A stretch of 64,000 bases of DNA, from NCBI GenBank assembly GCA_023100825.1, contig CP095846.1, forward strand, positions 4,340,001 to 4,404,000, in the 5' to 3' direction. This stretch comes from Nocardioidaceae bacterium SCSIO 66511. Lineage in GTDB: Bacteria > Actinomycetota > Actinomycetes > Propionibacteriales > Nocardioidaceae. The notes below the pieces were generated by a model. That model saw only the letters and a program-made list of their open reading frames with translations. It was not told the DNA's origin and did not search any database. Shown here piece after piece: positions 27,176 to 34,693 of the stretch (position 1 is the stretch's first letter; each line of letters begins with the position of its first letter). A program made the translations under genes and the position numbers.

Positions 27176-27198
27176 ATTTTAGATTTTTGATCGAAAAT
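27176..27198. promoter_or_regulatory. candidate GntR operator, 23-bp interrupted palindrome
   Basis: ATTTT-A-GAT (27176-27184) and ATC-G-AAAAT (27190-27198) are inverted with a five-base centre. The A/T-rich site stands out in this GC-rich region and lies 13 bases upstream of the antiporter start and 48 bases upstream of the divergent GntR gene. Confidence 0.6.
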
Positions 27199-27246
27199 GA
27201 GATTACGGCGAAGATCCGGGGTCGTCAAGGTTGATATCTTGATGCC

Positions 27247-27912
27247 ATGATGATCGCGCCGAGACATCAGCAGCTCAGCTACGTCTCGATCGCCTATCAG
27301 GAGATTCGCTCGCTGATCCTGTCCGGAGAGCTGCAGCCGGGCGCCCGGGTGACGGTACGCCCGCTCGTCGATCGGCTCGACCTCTCGCCGACCCCGATCC
27401 GAACCGCGCTCGCAACGCTGGAGCGCCAAGGGATGCTCGAGATCCAGGAGCATCGAGGCTACTTCGTACCGACTCTCGGCCGCGAGGACATGATCGAGAT
27501 CTACGAGCTGCGCGAAGCGGTCGACAGCATCGCCTCGAGGCGGGCTGCACGCGCGACCGAACGCGACACGCTCGTCACCCAACTCACCGAGCTGCTCGAA
27601 CAGCAACGCGTCTGCGTCGAGGCTGGAGACGTCGACGAGTACGCCGAGCTCGACATGCGCTTCCATCGCGCGATCTGGGACAGCTCAGGCAACGGCCGGC
27701 TCGCGACGATCAGCGAGAACCTCATCGGCCAGCTGCGCATAGGCAACAACATCTCGGTCCACGCGCCAGGTCGACCGCAGGCGTCTCTCGAGGAGCACCG
27801 CGTCATCATCGACGCGATCCGCAACGGCGATGCGCCGGCCGCCGAGCGCGCCACGCGTCGACACGTACGCCGGGCAAGCGCCGCGCTCGCCAAGCTCCTC
27901 GACGCGAAGTAG
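27247..27912 (+). CDS. GntR family regulator, FCD subfamily
   Basis: A 221-residue regulator with a winged helix (residues about 14-75; LSPTPIRTALATLERQGMLEI is in the recognition region, quoted in part) and an FCD effector domain. ELDMRFHRAIWDSSGN and LEEHRVIIDAIRNGD hold the conserved Asp and His ligand residues. It diverges from the NhaC-desulfhydrase-racemase operon, with a marked palindrome in the 84-base gap, so it very likely controls that operon. Its effector is probably the imported amino acid or a keto/organic acid product. Confidence 0.88.
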   Translation: MMIAPRHQQLSYVSIAYQEIRSLILSGELQPGARVTVRPLVDRLDLSPTPIRTALATLERQGMLEIQEHRGYFVPTLGREDMIEIYELREAVDSIASRRAARATERDTLVTQLTELLEQQRVCVEAGDVDEYAELDMRFHRAIWDSSGNGRLATISENLIGQLRIGNNISVHAPGRPQASLEEHRVIIDAIRNGDAPAAERATRRHVRRASAALAKLLDAK

Positions 27913-27922
27913 TGCCGAGAGA

Positions 27923-27978
27923 GCTCGGTGCGAGCTGCACAGCCGCCCGACCTGCGAGCGGTGCACCTCGCACCGAGC
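27923..27978. terminator. bidirectional hairpin between convergent genes
   Basis: Bases 27923-27940 pair with 27961-27978 (17 of 18; GCTCGGTGCGAG against CTCGCACCGAGC, plus GTGCAC). The hairpin lies 11 bases after the GntR stop and 12 bases beyond the E2 gene's stop, so it can end transcripts from both sides. Confidence 0.7.
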
Positions 27979-27990
27979 CCTCCCGTGGCC

Positions 27991-29433
27991 TCAGTAGAGC
28001 AGGGCAGTCGCGGGATCTGCGAGCAACGCGCCGACATCGGCGAGGAAACGCGAACCCTGCTCGCCGTCGACGATGCGGTGGTCGAACGACAGCGCGAGCG
28101 TGGTGACCCAGCGCGGCTCGATCCGCTCGCCATCGGCGTCGTCGACCACCCACGGCTGCCGTTTGACGGCGCCGAACGCGAGGATGCCCGACTCACCGGG
28201 GTTGAGGATGGGCGTACCCGCATCGACGCCGAAGACACCGACGTTGGTGATCGTGAAACTGCCGCCCGACATGTCCGCCGGCTGCGTACGCCCGGAACGC
28301 GCAACGTCCACGAGCTCACCCAGCGCAGTGGCCAGCTCGAGCATCGACAGGGAGTCGGCGTTCTTGATGTTGGGAACGACGAGCCCACGCGGGGTCGCCG
28401 CCGCGATGCCGAGGTTGACCGCGCCCTTGAGCACGATCTCCTGAGTGGCGTCGTCCCAAGCGGCGTTGAGCTCCGGCGTACGCCGCGCTGCGAGACACAC
28501 GGCCTTCATGACGACTAGCAGCGGCGATACGCGTACGTCGGCGAACTCGCGCCGGCGCTTGAGCGACTCGACGAACTCCATCGTCGGCGTGACATCGAGG
28601 GTCAGCCACTCGGTGACATGCGGTGCGGTGAACGCCGACTGGACCATCGCTTGCGCCGTCATCTTGCGGACGCCCTTGATCGGGATGCGCACGTCGCCTG
28701 CCGCACTCGGCGCCGTCGGTGTCGGCGTCGCCTGCGCACCCGCCGCATGCGCCTCGACATCGGCTCGGGTCACGACCCCGCCGTCGCCGCTGGGCGTGAC
28801 GGCTGTCAGGTCGACGCCGAGATCCTTCGCGAGCTTGCGTACGGGCGGTTTGGCGAGAGCACGCAACCGTGGACCGGTCGGGGCGGACACCGGCGCAGCT
28901 GCCGGAACGCTCTCCTCAGCACGCTCGACCGGTAGCTCCGGTGCGGGCGCGGGAGTCGTCGAGAACGCCTGCTGCACATCGGCCCTCGCGGTCGCTGCCG
29001 CCGGTGTGGCCGAGCGCCGTGCACGACGCTTGGTCGCCGCCTCCTTCGGGCCGGTGCCGACGAGCATCTGCTTCTCGCTGCCGCCGGTGGCGGCCGGGTT
29101 CGACATGTCGATCTCGTCGCTCGACGCCTGGTCGGCGAGGTGGATGTACGGATCGCCTTCGCCGCGCTGGGCACCACCGCCGGTGTCGGGATCGTCGGCG
29201 GTCGCCACCGCGATGATCGCGGTGCCGACGTCGACCGTCTGCCCCTCTGCCACGAGCAGATCCGCGACCGTACCGTCGTACGGGCTCGGCAGCTCGACGA
29301 GCGACTTCGCTGTCTCGATCTCGACGATGATGTCGTTGACCGCGACGGTGTCGCCGGCCTTGACCTTCCAACTCACGATCTCTGCCTCGGTCAGACCTTC
29401 GCCGACGTCGGGCAGCTTGAACTCTTGTGCCAC
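27991..29433 (-). CDS. bkdC: branched-chain 2-oxoacid dehydrogenase E2 (dihydrolipoamide acyltransferase)
   Basis: A 480-residue E2 core protein. One lipoyl domain occupies residues 1-78 with IETAKSLVE (lipoylated Lys43). A long Ala/Pro/Ser linker follows, then a peripheral-subunit-binding domain (RALAKPPVRKLAKDLGVDL, about 195-213) and the acyltransferase domain from about 255, ending with LALSFDHRIVDGEQ, the catalytic His-Asp motif. It transfers acyl groups from E1 to CoA and forms the complex core. It is third in the E1alpha-E1beta-E2 operon, 21 bases after E1beta. No E3 lies in the window, so the cell's shared lipoamide dehydrogenase is presumably used. Confidence 0.93.
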   Translation of the reverse strand: MAQEFKLPDVGEGLTEAEIVSWKVKAGDTVAVNDIIVEIETAKSLVELPSPYDGTVADLLVAEGQTVDVGTAIIAVATADDPDTGGGAQRGEGDPYIHLADQASSDEIDMSNPAATGGSEKQMLVGTGPKEAATKRRARRSATPAAATARADVQQAFSTTPAPAPELPVERAEESVPAAAPVSAPTGPRLRALAKPPVRKLAKDLGVDLTAVTPSGDGGVVTRADVEAHAAGAQATPTPTAPSAAGDVRIPIKGVRKMTAQAMVQSAFTAPHVTEWLTLDVTPTMEFVESLKRRREFADVRVSPLLVVMKAVCLAARRTPELNAAWDDATQEIVLKGAVNLGIAAATPRGLVVPNIKNADSLSMLELATALGELVDVARSGRTQPADMSGGSFTITNVGVFGVDAGTPILNPGESGILAFGAVKRQPWVVDDADGERIEPRWVTTLALSFDHRIVDGEQGSRFLADVGALLADPATALLY

Positions 29434-29454
29434 GAACTTCTCCTTGTCGGCAGG

Positions 29455-30429
29455 TCAGAACGACCGCGTGCGGTCGACGGCATCGAGGATCCGGTCGAGA
29501 TCGGGGAGATACTCCTCCTCGATCCGGCTCGCTGGGTACGGCGTGTCGAAGCCGCCGACGCGCAACACCGGGGCTTCCAGCGAGTAGAAGCAGTTCTCGG
29601 TGATCCGGGCTGCGACCTCGGCGCCGATGCCGAGGTTGGCGTGCGCCTCGTGCACGACGACGGCCCGACCGGTCTTTCGTACCGATTCGTAGACGGGGCC
29701 CATGTCGAGCGGCGAGAGCGTACGAAGGTCGATGACCTCGAGGCTCGTGCCGTCCTGCTCGGCCGTCGCCGCCGACTGGAGCGCGGTCTTCATCGTCGGT
29801 CCGTACGCGAGCACCGTGGCATCGGTGCCCTCACGTACGACTCGCGACGAGAACAGCGGGGCGGGCGTCGCCGTGACGTCGATCTCGGCCTTCTCCCAGT
29901 AGCGTGCCTTCGGCTCCAGGAAGATCACCGGGTCGTCGGCCTTGATCGCCTGCTGGATCATGAAATACGCGTCGACGGGATTCGAGCACGCAACGACCTT
30001 CAAGCCCGGCGTGTGCGCGAACTGCGCCTCCGGACTCTCCGAGTGGTGCTCGACACCGCCGAACCCGCCGCCGAACGGGATGCGCACGACGATGGGCATC
30101 GGCACCTTGCCCTTGCTGCGGAAGTGGATCTTCGCGACCTGGCTGACGATCTGGTCGTACGCCGGGTAGACGAAGCCGTCGAACTGGATCTCGCACACCG
30201 GCCGATATCCGCGCATGGCGAGGCCGACGGCGGTGCCGAGAATTCCCGACTCCGCAAGCGGAGTGTCGATGACTCGGTCTTCACCGAAGTCCTTCTGCAG
30301 GCCGTCGGTCACCCGGAAGACACCGCCCAGCTTGCCGACGTCCTCCCCCATCACGAGGACCTTCGCGTCGTCCTCCATCGAGGCCCGCAAGCCGTTGGTG
30401 ATCGCCTTGCTCAATGTCGTCTGGCTCAT
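29455..30429 (-). CDS. bkdB: branched-chain 2-oxoacid dehydrogenase E1 beta subunit
   Basis: A 324-residue transketolase-like subunit. MGEDVGKLGGVFRVTDGL (about 27-44) and DTPLAESGILGTAVGLAMRG are hallmarks of E1beta. IPFGGGFGGVEHHSESPE carries the HHSES motif that distinguishes branched-chain from pyruvate E1beta, and the C-terminal fold includes VVVHEAHANLGIGAEVAA. With the alpha subunit it decarboxylates 2-oxoisovalerate and related oxoacids with thiamine diphosphate. Its ATG overlaps the alpha-subunit stop (ATGA), so the two subunits are translationally coupled for 1:1 assembly. Confidence 0.93.
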   Translation of the reverse strand: MSQTTLSKAITNGLRASMEDDAKVLVMGEDVGKLGGVFRVTDGLQKDFGEDRVIDTPLAESGILGTAVGLAMRGYRPVCEIQFDGFVYPAYDQIVSQVAKIHFRSKGKVPMPIVVRIPFGGGFGGVEHHSESPEAQFAHTPGLKVVACSNPVDAYFMIQQAIKADDPVIFLEPKARYWEKAEIDVTATPAPLFSSRVVREGTDATVLAYGPTMKTALQSAATAEQDGTSLEVIDLRTLSPLDMGPVYESVRKTGRAVVVHEAHANLGIGAEVAARITENCFYSLEAPVLRVGGFDTPYPASRIEEEYLPDLDRILDAVDRTRSF

Positions 30430-31610
30430 GAGACGGCTCCCTGCTTCTCCGCGTCCTCGAATGAGGCGAGGTACTCGGCGTAGCCGTCGCGCTGCGCGGC
30501 GAGCTCCTCGGTCTGCTCTGCGTACACGTTGTCGAAGATGTCGAGGATCTGCGGCTCGGGAAGCGCTCGGCAGCCCGTACGCAGGCGCTTGGCGACCTCG
30601 TCGGCCTCGGCCTCGACGTCGGCGAAGAAGCTCTCCTCGACCCCGGCATGGCGGGTGAGGTACGCGCGTACTCGCTCGATCGGATCCTTCAGCTTCCAGT
30701 GCTCGAGGTCGGTCGACAACCGATAGCGGGTCGGATCGTCGGTGGTCGTGTGCGCACCCATGCGGTAGGTGTACGCCTCTACGAAGGTGGGCCCGCTGCC
30801 CTCTCGCGCGCGTTGCAGCGCGGCCTGGGTCACGGCGTGGCACGCCAGCACGTCGTTGCCGTCAACGCGTACGCCTGGGAAACCGAAGCCGAGAGCTCGT
30901 TGATACAGCGGGATGCGCGTCTGCCGCTCGATCGGCTCGGAGATCGCCCACTGGTTGTTCTGGCAGAAGAACACGACCGGCGCCTGCGAGACGCTTGCCC
31001 AGATGAACGACTCGTTCACGTCGCCCTGGCTGGTCGCGCCGTCGCCGAAGTACGCGATGGTCGCCGCATCGCGGCCGTGGTCACCGGTGCCGACAACGCC
31101 GTCGCGGAGCTGGCCCATCGCGTAGCCGGTCGCGTGCAACGCCTGTGCACCGATCACGATCGTGTAGAGCGCGAAGTTGTTGTCGGCGGGGTTCCAGTTG
31201 CCGTGGTCGACTCCGCGAAAGAGCCCGAGCAGTGCGAGCGGATCGACTCCTCGGCACCACGCGACGCCGTGCTCGCGGTAGGTGGGGAACGCCATGTCCT
31301 GAGGCTCGAGCGCGCGACCGGAGCCGATCTGAGCGGCCTCCTGGCCGAGGAGCTGTGCCCAGATGCCGAGCTCGCCTTGGCGCTGCAGTGAGGTGGCCTC
31401 GACGTCGATGCGTCGGGTCAGCACCAGATCGCGGAAGAAGCCCTTGATGGTCTCGTCGTCGCCGTCGAAGGCGAACTCGTTGTGCTCGACGCGCTCACCT
31501 TCGGGGGTCAGCAGCTGCACGAGGTCGTGCTGATCATCGGGCGACGCGGGTCCGAAAACGGCACCGAGCTTCTCGGCGCCAGCCTCGGGTGCGGGCAGGT
31601 CGTTGCTCAT
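30426..31610 (-). CDS. bkdA: branched-chain 2-oxoacid dehydrogenase E1 alpha subunit
   Basis: A 394-residue TPP-dependent E1alpha. The TPP/Mg motif runs from GDGATSQGDVNESF to CQNNQWAIS, with the N in the expected place. PTYREHGVAWCRG is the conserved substrate-side loop, and YRMGAHTTTDDPTRYR is the phosphorylation-loop-like region that orders on TPP binding. AGGAGTGCCT precedes ATG 31610; longer in-frame forms lack ribosome sites. It is the first gene of the bkd operon. Products supply branched acyl-CoA starters for iso/anteiso fatty acids and catabolism of Val, Leu and Ile. An exact CRP-type palindrome lies about 100 bases upstream. Confidence 0.93.
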   Translation of the reverse strand: MSNDLPAPEAGAEKLGAVFGPASPDDQHDLVQLLTPEGERVEHNEFAFDGDDETIKGFFRDLVLTRRIDVEATSLQRQGELGIWAQLLGQEAAQIGSGRALEPQDMAFPTYREHGVAWCRGVDPLALLGLFRGVDHGNWNPADNNFALYTIVIGAQALHATGYAMGQLRDGVVGTGDHGRDAATIAYFGDGATSQGDVNESFIWASVSQAPVVFFCQNNQWAISEPIERQTRIPLYQRALGFGFPGVRVDGNDVLACHAVTQAALQRAREGSGPTFVEAYTYRMGAHTTTDDPTRYRLSTDLEHWKLKDPIERVRAYLTRHAGVEESFFADVEAEADEVAKRLRTGCRALPEPQILDIFDNVYAEQTEELAAQRDGYAEYLASFEDAEKQGAVS

Positions 31611-31711
31611 AGGCACTCCTGGTGTCATGGCCTGCGGGGTCTCCGCAGCTGGCGGGAGTATCCACACTCCGCCTCAGCTATGGGTGTTTGCGTACGTGCG
31701 GCGCGTGGTGC

Positions 31712-31727
31712 TGTGACTGCTGTCACA
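31712..31727. promoter_or_regulatory. CRP/GlxR-type operator upstream of bkdA
   Basis: TGTGA-CTGCTG-TCACA matches the CRP-family consensus TGTGA-N6-TCACA at every specified base. It is centred about 110 bases upstream of the bkdA start in an otherwise gene-free stretch, suggesting cAMP-dependent control of branched-chain oxoacid oxidation. Confidence 0.65.
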
Positions 31728-31879
31728 ACATGCTCAGGCTATCGTCCGCGTGGCCGCAGACAAAACTCGGGCCTACCTGAACCCGTCCGAACGTTCGGTG
31801 TGTTCGATACCCGTGCGGTCGTGGGTCAGGCGGCCATTCCGGCGAAGACGATCGCTTCGTTGTTCGGTTTCGGCGTCAC

Positions 31880-32025
31880 TCCCGTACCGGTGGTCGCTGG
31901 TGTACCAGCGCGCATGGAAACCGGTCACTGTGCACGGCGTACTTGCCGTGCAGGGTGGAGTGTTGCCGCGCAAAGCGCGGAGGAAGTGGTGGTTCACCAT
32001 GTCTACTTGGTGAAGCACCACCGGC
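31880..32025 (-). repeat. hairpin-rich intergenic element, copy 1
   Basis: Read on the minus strand, this stretch aligns with 51499-51612. Its hairpins in that order are 32021-32008/31999-31986 (13 of 14 pairs, loop AGTAGACA), 31980-31975/31971-31966, 31952-31945/31938-31931 (TGCACGGC against GCCGTGCA) and 31910-31905/31900-31895. The first hairpin core TTCACCA/TGGTGAA and the block GACCGGTT are shared with copy 2. No convincing reading frame is conserved between the copies. It lies in the gap between bkdA and the subtilase. Confidence 0.7.
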
Positions 32026-32254
32026 CGACCCCGCATATTCAAGCCGGAACGAGCAAGCCGGCAGCGAGCCCCAGCCCGAAACTGCCGATCCCGCGTCGCC
32101 GCGTCTTTTCCCAACCGGACGAAGCGGGAAGGCCGACAACGAACGGAACTCGAGCGGACGGATGTCGCCGTAGAACTACGGAACGCCGACAGCGCACCTC
32201 AACCGAAGCGGCGGGTTGTCGCACCGTCAGGCCCTACTCTCGGACGCAGAAATG

Positions 32255-32295
32255 CGCCCGGCGGGCCGAGCACAGGGAACTCGGTCCGCCGGGCG
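32255..32295 (-). terminator. hairpin terminator of the subtilase gene
   Basis: CGCCCGGCGGGCCGAG (32255-32270) pairs with CTCGGTCCGCCGGGCG (32280-32295), 15 of 16 positions, with a nine-base loop. It lies 42 bases beyond the subtilase stop on the minus strand. Confidence 0.75.
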
Positions 32296-32337
32296 GTCTT
32301 GCAGCAGTACTCCGACGAGTACGCGGCTATGCGCCTC

Positions 32338-33543
32338 CTAGAAGTCCTGCGGGTAGTTCAGCAGCAGGTTCGCCGTACCCTCGGGCAGACCCTGGATCGC
32401 GTCCGGGACTGCGCCGTCGACGAGGCCCTGGCTGACCGCGGCCGGGTCGGCGTCGGGGTTCGCCTCGAGGTACAGCGCGGCGACTCCGGCAACGTGCGGC
32501 GAGGCCATCGACGTACCGCTGATCGTGTTCGTGGCGTCGTCGCCACCGATCCAGTCCGACGTGATGTCGGTGCCCGGAGCGGCCAGGTCGACGCAGGAAC
32601 CGCCGTTCGTGAAGTCCGACGCCGAATCGTCGTCGGCAGTCGACGCAACCGTCAGCGCGTCCGGAACCGCCGCTGGCGACGACTCACACGCATCCGCGCC
32701 GTAGTCGTTGCCGGCCGCGACCGCGTACGTCACGCCCGCCTCGATCGAGCCCGCAACCGCGTCGTCGAGGGCCGGATCTGCCGGACCGCCGAGGCTCATG
32801 TTCGCGACCGACGGACCACTGGCGTTCTCGGTGACCCAGTCGATGCCCTTGACGACACCCTCGGTCGAACCGCTGCCGTTCGCGTCGAGTACGCGTACGG
32901 GCTCGATTGCGACCTCCTTCGCGAGTCCGTGCTCGGTGCCGCCGACCGTGCCGGCAACGTGCGTGCCGTGCCCGTTGGCGTCATCCGTGCCACCGTCGAC
33001 CGCGGAGAATCCTTCGCCGACCCGTCCCTCGAAGTCCTGGTGCGTGGCGTTGATGCCGGTGTCGATGATGTAGGCGGTTACGCCCGCACCGGTCTCGTTG
33101 TAGGTGTACGAATCGTCGGCCGGCAGTGCCTCCTGGTCGACCCGGTCGAGACCCCAGCTCGGAGTCGGCGTCTGGGTCTCGGTGGCGTGGACCTCCTGGT
33201 TTGCCTGGACGTACGCGACGCGCGGATCGGCGCGCATCTCGTCTACTGCGGACTTGCTCATCGACGCCGAGAAGCCAGTGAGCGCGCTCTTGTACTCCTC
33301 GCGCACCGTGGCGCCGGCGTCGGCGGCGATCGAACTCACGGAGTTCCGTGCGGCGATCCCGGCGTCGTCCTTCAGCACCACGATGTACTTACCCGGAATG
33401 GCCGACTCGCTCTTCGCTCCGTACAGCGGAGCCATCGCGTCCGAGCTCGGTGACGACGGAGCGGCGTGGGCAACCATCGGGGTTGCCAATGCGAGTGCCG
33501 AAACCGAACCGATCGCTACCCTGGTAATGACCTTTGTGAACAT
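32338..33543 (-). CDS. secreted subtilisin-like serine protease (S8, proteinase K-like)
   Basis: A 401-residue preproenzyme. A signal peptide spans about residues 1-28 (cleavage after AHA). An I9 inhibitor propeptide follows at about 50-121 (GKYIVVLKDD to VAYVQANQEV), and the S8 domain starts near residue 128 (PSWGLDRVDQ). Catalytic residues are Asp161 (IIDTGIN), His192 (GHGTHVAG), oxyanion Asn279 (AAGND) and Ser345 (GTSMASPH). Two Cys (C286 in GADACESS and C317 in GGSCVDL) may form a disulfide as in proteinase K relatives. A general extracellular protease for nutrition is likely. It stands alone with its own terminator; a regulator-like gene lies upstream on the same strand. Confidence 0.95.
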   Translation of the reverse strand: MFTKVITRVAIGSVSALALATPMVAHAAPSSPSSDAMAPLYGAKSESAIPGKYIVVLKDDAGIAARNSVSSIAADAGATVREEYKSALTGFSASMSKSAVDEMRADPRVAYVQANQEVHATETQTPTPSWGLDRVDQEALPADDSYTYNETGAGVTAYIIDTGINATHQDFEGRVGEGFSAVDGGTDDANGHGTHVAGTVGGTEHGLAKEVAIEPVRVLDANGSGSTEGVVKGIDWVTENASGPSVANMSLGGPADPALDDAVAGSIEAGVTYAVAAGNDYGADACESSPAAVPDALTVASTADDDSASDFTNGGSCVDLAAPGTDITSDWIGGDDATNTISGTSMASPHVAGVAALYLEANPDADPAAVSQGLVDGAVPDAIQGLPEGTANLLLNYPQDF

Positions 33544-33630
33544 GTACGTCCCTCGATTGCTCGCGGATTGCGGACAACACGAGGCTGCCCGTCGGATCGC
33601 GGTTCAATCGCGCGGAAGTTACTTAACAGT

Positions 33631-34530
33631 TCAGGTCGTCGCGTACGCAGGGTCTTGCGTCCACCGCACCGCGTAGCGACCCGGCGGGAGATTGTGCCGG
33701 ATCACGCGTACGCAATGCGTGCTGTCGACGGCAATCGGCGCATGGACCTCATCGCTCCCGTCGAGCGTGCTCTGCACCAGCTCGCACGCTGTCGGAAGCG
33801 CGTCGGGGTCGAACTGGATCTCGAGTACGAACTCACGCAAAGACGCCCTGCGCGCCGTTGCATACTCCATATCCGAGGGCGGGCCGCCGAGCGCGTACTC
33901 GACGATGATCGACTCGCCACGGTCCAGAACCCGGTCGAGTAGGACCTCTTGGGCGATCAGCGACGACCGATGGTCGGTGTACGTCTCACCCGCCGCACAG
34001 TGCAGTAGCGGCTCGAACGTCGGGTCGGGCCCATCAGGGTCGCGTTTGACCCGGAGCACCAGGAAACGGTCGGCACCGTCGACCTCGGAGTTCAGTACGC
34101 GGCGTACCCACCGCGAACGCATCCGGCACGACTCGTCCACATGGATCGTGCAGTGGTCGCTCATGATGTCGAGCATCTCGCGCAGCCGAGAGTCGGCGCG
34201 TAGCAGCCGCTCGGACATCGGGTCGCCGCTGTCGAGGATGTCGCGCAGCAGGGTGCTCGCAGCATTGGTGCGCGTACGAACCGTGCGACCGAGATGTGCC
34301 TGCAGCTCGCCCGCGGATAGCCCGAGCAGCTCCTCGATGTGCGGAAGAGCGGCGACGCTGGCCCGGCGACCCGGCTCGCTGCGTCCCGACTGCCAGTAGC
34401 TCAGGGTCGCGACGCTGATGTCGACACCCCGCTCGCCGAGGCGGGCTTGGATCCGCTCCAGGCTCAGCCCGCTGTCGGCGATCGCCGAGCGCAGAATCGG
34501 CGCGAACCCGCTCTTCGTACGTTCGCTCAT
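33631..34530 (-). CDS. HTH regulator with uncharacterised C-terminal domain
   Basis: A 299-residue protein with an N-terminal Cro/C1-like helix-turn-helix (about residues 14-75; LERIQARLGERG then ISVATLSYWQSGRSEPGRR). The remaining 220 residues show no family I recognise. They contain DHCTIHVDESCRMRSRWVRR and repeated strands such as RFLVLRV, ESIIVEYAL and FVLEIQFDPD, suggesting a beta-sandwich sensor or effector domain. Two nearby Cys and His (H122 and C123 in SDHCTIH) could bind metal. It lies 87 bases upstream of the subtilase on the same strand; a link in regulation is possible but unsupported. I assign no effector. Confidence 0.75.
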   Translation of the reverse strand: MSERTKSGFAPILRSAIADSGLSLERIQARLGERGVDISVATLSYWQSGRSEPGRRASVAALPHIEELLGLSAGELQAHLGRTVRTRTNAASTLLRDILDSGDPMSERLLRADSRLREMLDIMSDHCTIHVDESCRMRSRWVRRVLNSEVDGADRFLVLRVKRDPDGPDPTFEPLLHCAAGETYTDHRSSLIAQEVLLDRVLDRGESIIVEYALGGPPSDMEYATARRASLREFVLEIQFDPDALPTACELVQSTLDGSDEVHAPIAVDSTHCVRVIRHNLPPGRYAVRWTQDPAYATT

Positions 34531-34596
34531 CGATCCCCGACCCAGCCACAGCCCCCCGAAGGCGTGTCGATCATGGCAGGCCCTTCCGCAGCGTTA

Positions 34597-34613
34597 CTTG
34601 TCCGTGACACAAG
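34597..34613. promoter_or_regulatory. possible operator upstream of the orphan HTH gene
   Basis: CTTGT-CCGTGAC-ACAAG is an inverted repeat, extending imperfectly to GTTACTTGT/ACAAGGTAC, 67 bases upstream of the HTH start in a 163-base gap otherwise without a visible feature. It may be an autoregulatory site. Confidence 0.35.
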
Positions 34614-34693
34614 GTACCCGGCCACCGGGCGACCGGGGAGACCCGTGGTCGATATGCGGTCGGCGGCCGGTGTACGGGCGGCACACGCTGCGG

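Larger units (their letters stand above)
31611..32337. other. 727-bp gene-free region
   Basis: It holds the CRP-type site (31712-31727), a perfect 12-base palindrome CCGAACGTTCGG (31787-31798), the hairpin-rich element (31880-32025) and the subtilase terminator (32255-32295). Open frames through it have no ribosome site and run into neighbouring genes in antisense, so I call no gene here. Between 32026 and 32254 I see nothing I can name. Confidence 0.6.

Noticed and set aside
32039-32224. Minus-strand frame of 61 codons ending in a hydrophobic stretch
   Set aside because: No ribosome site, Arg-rich start, and it lies beside the hairpin element; most likely chance.
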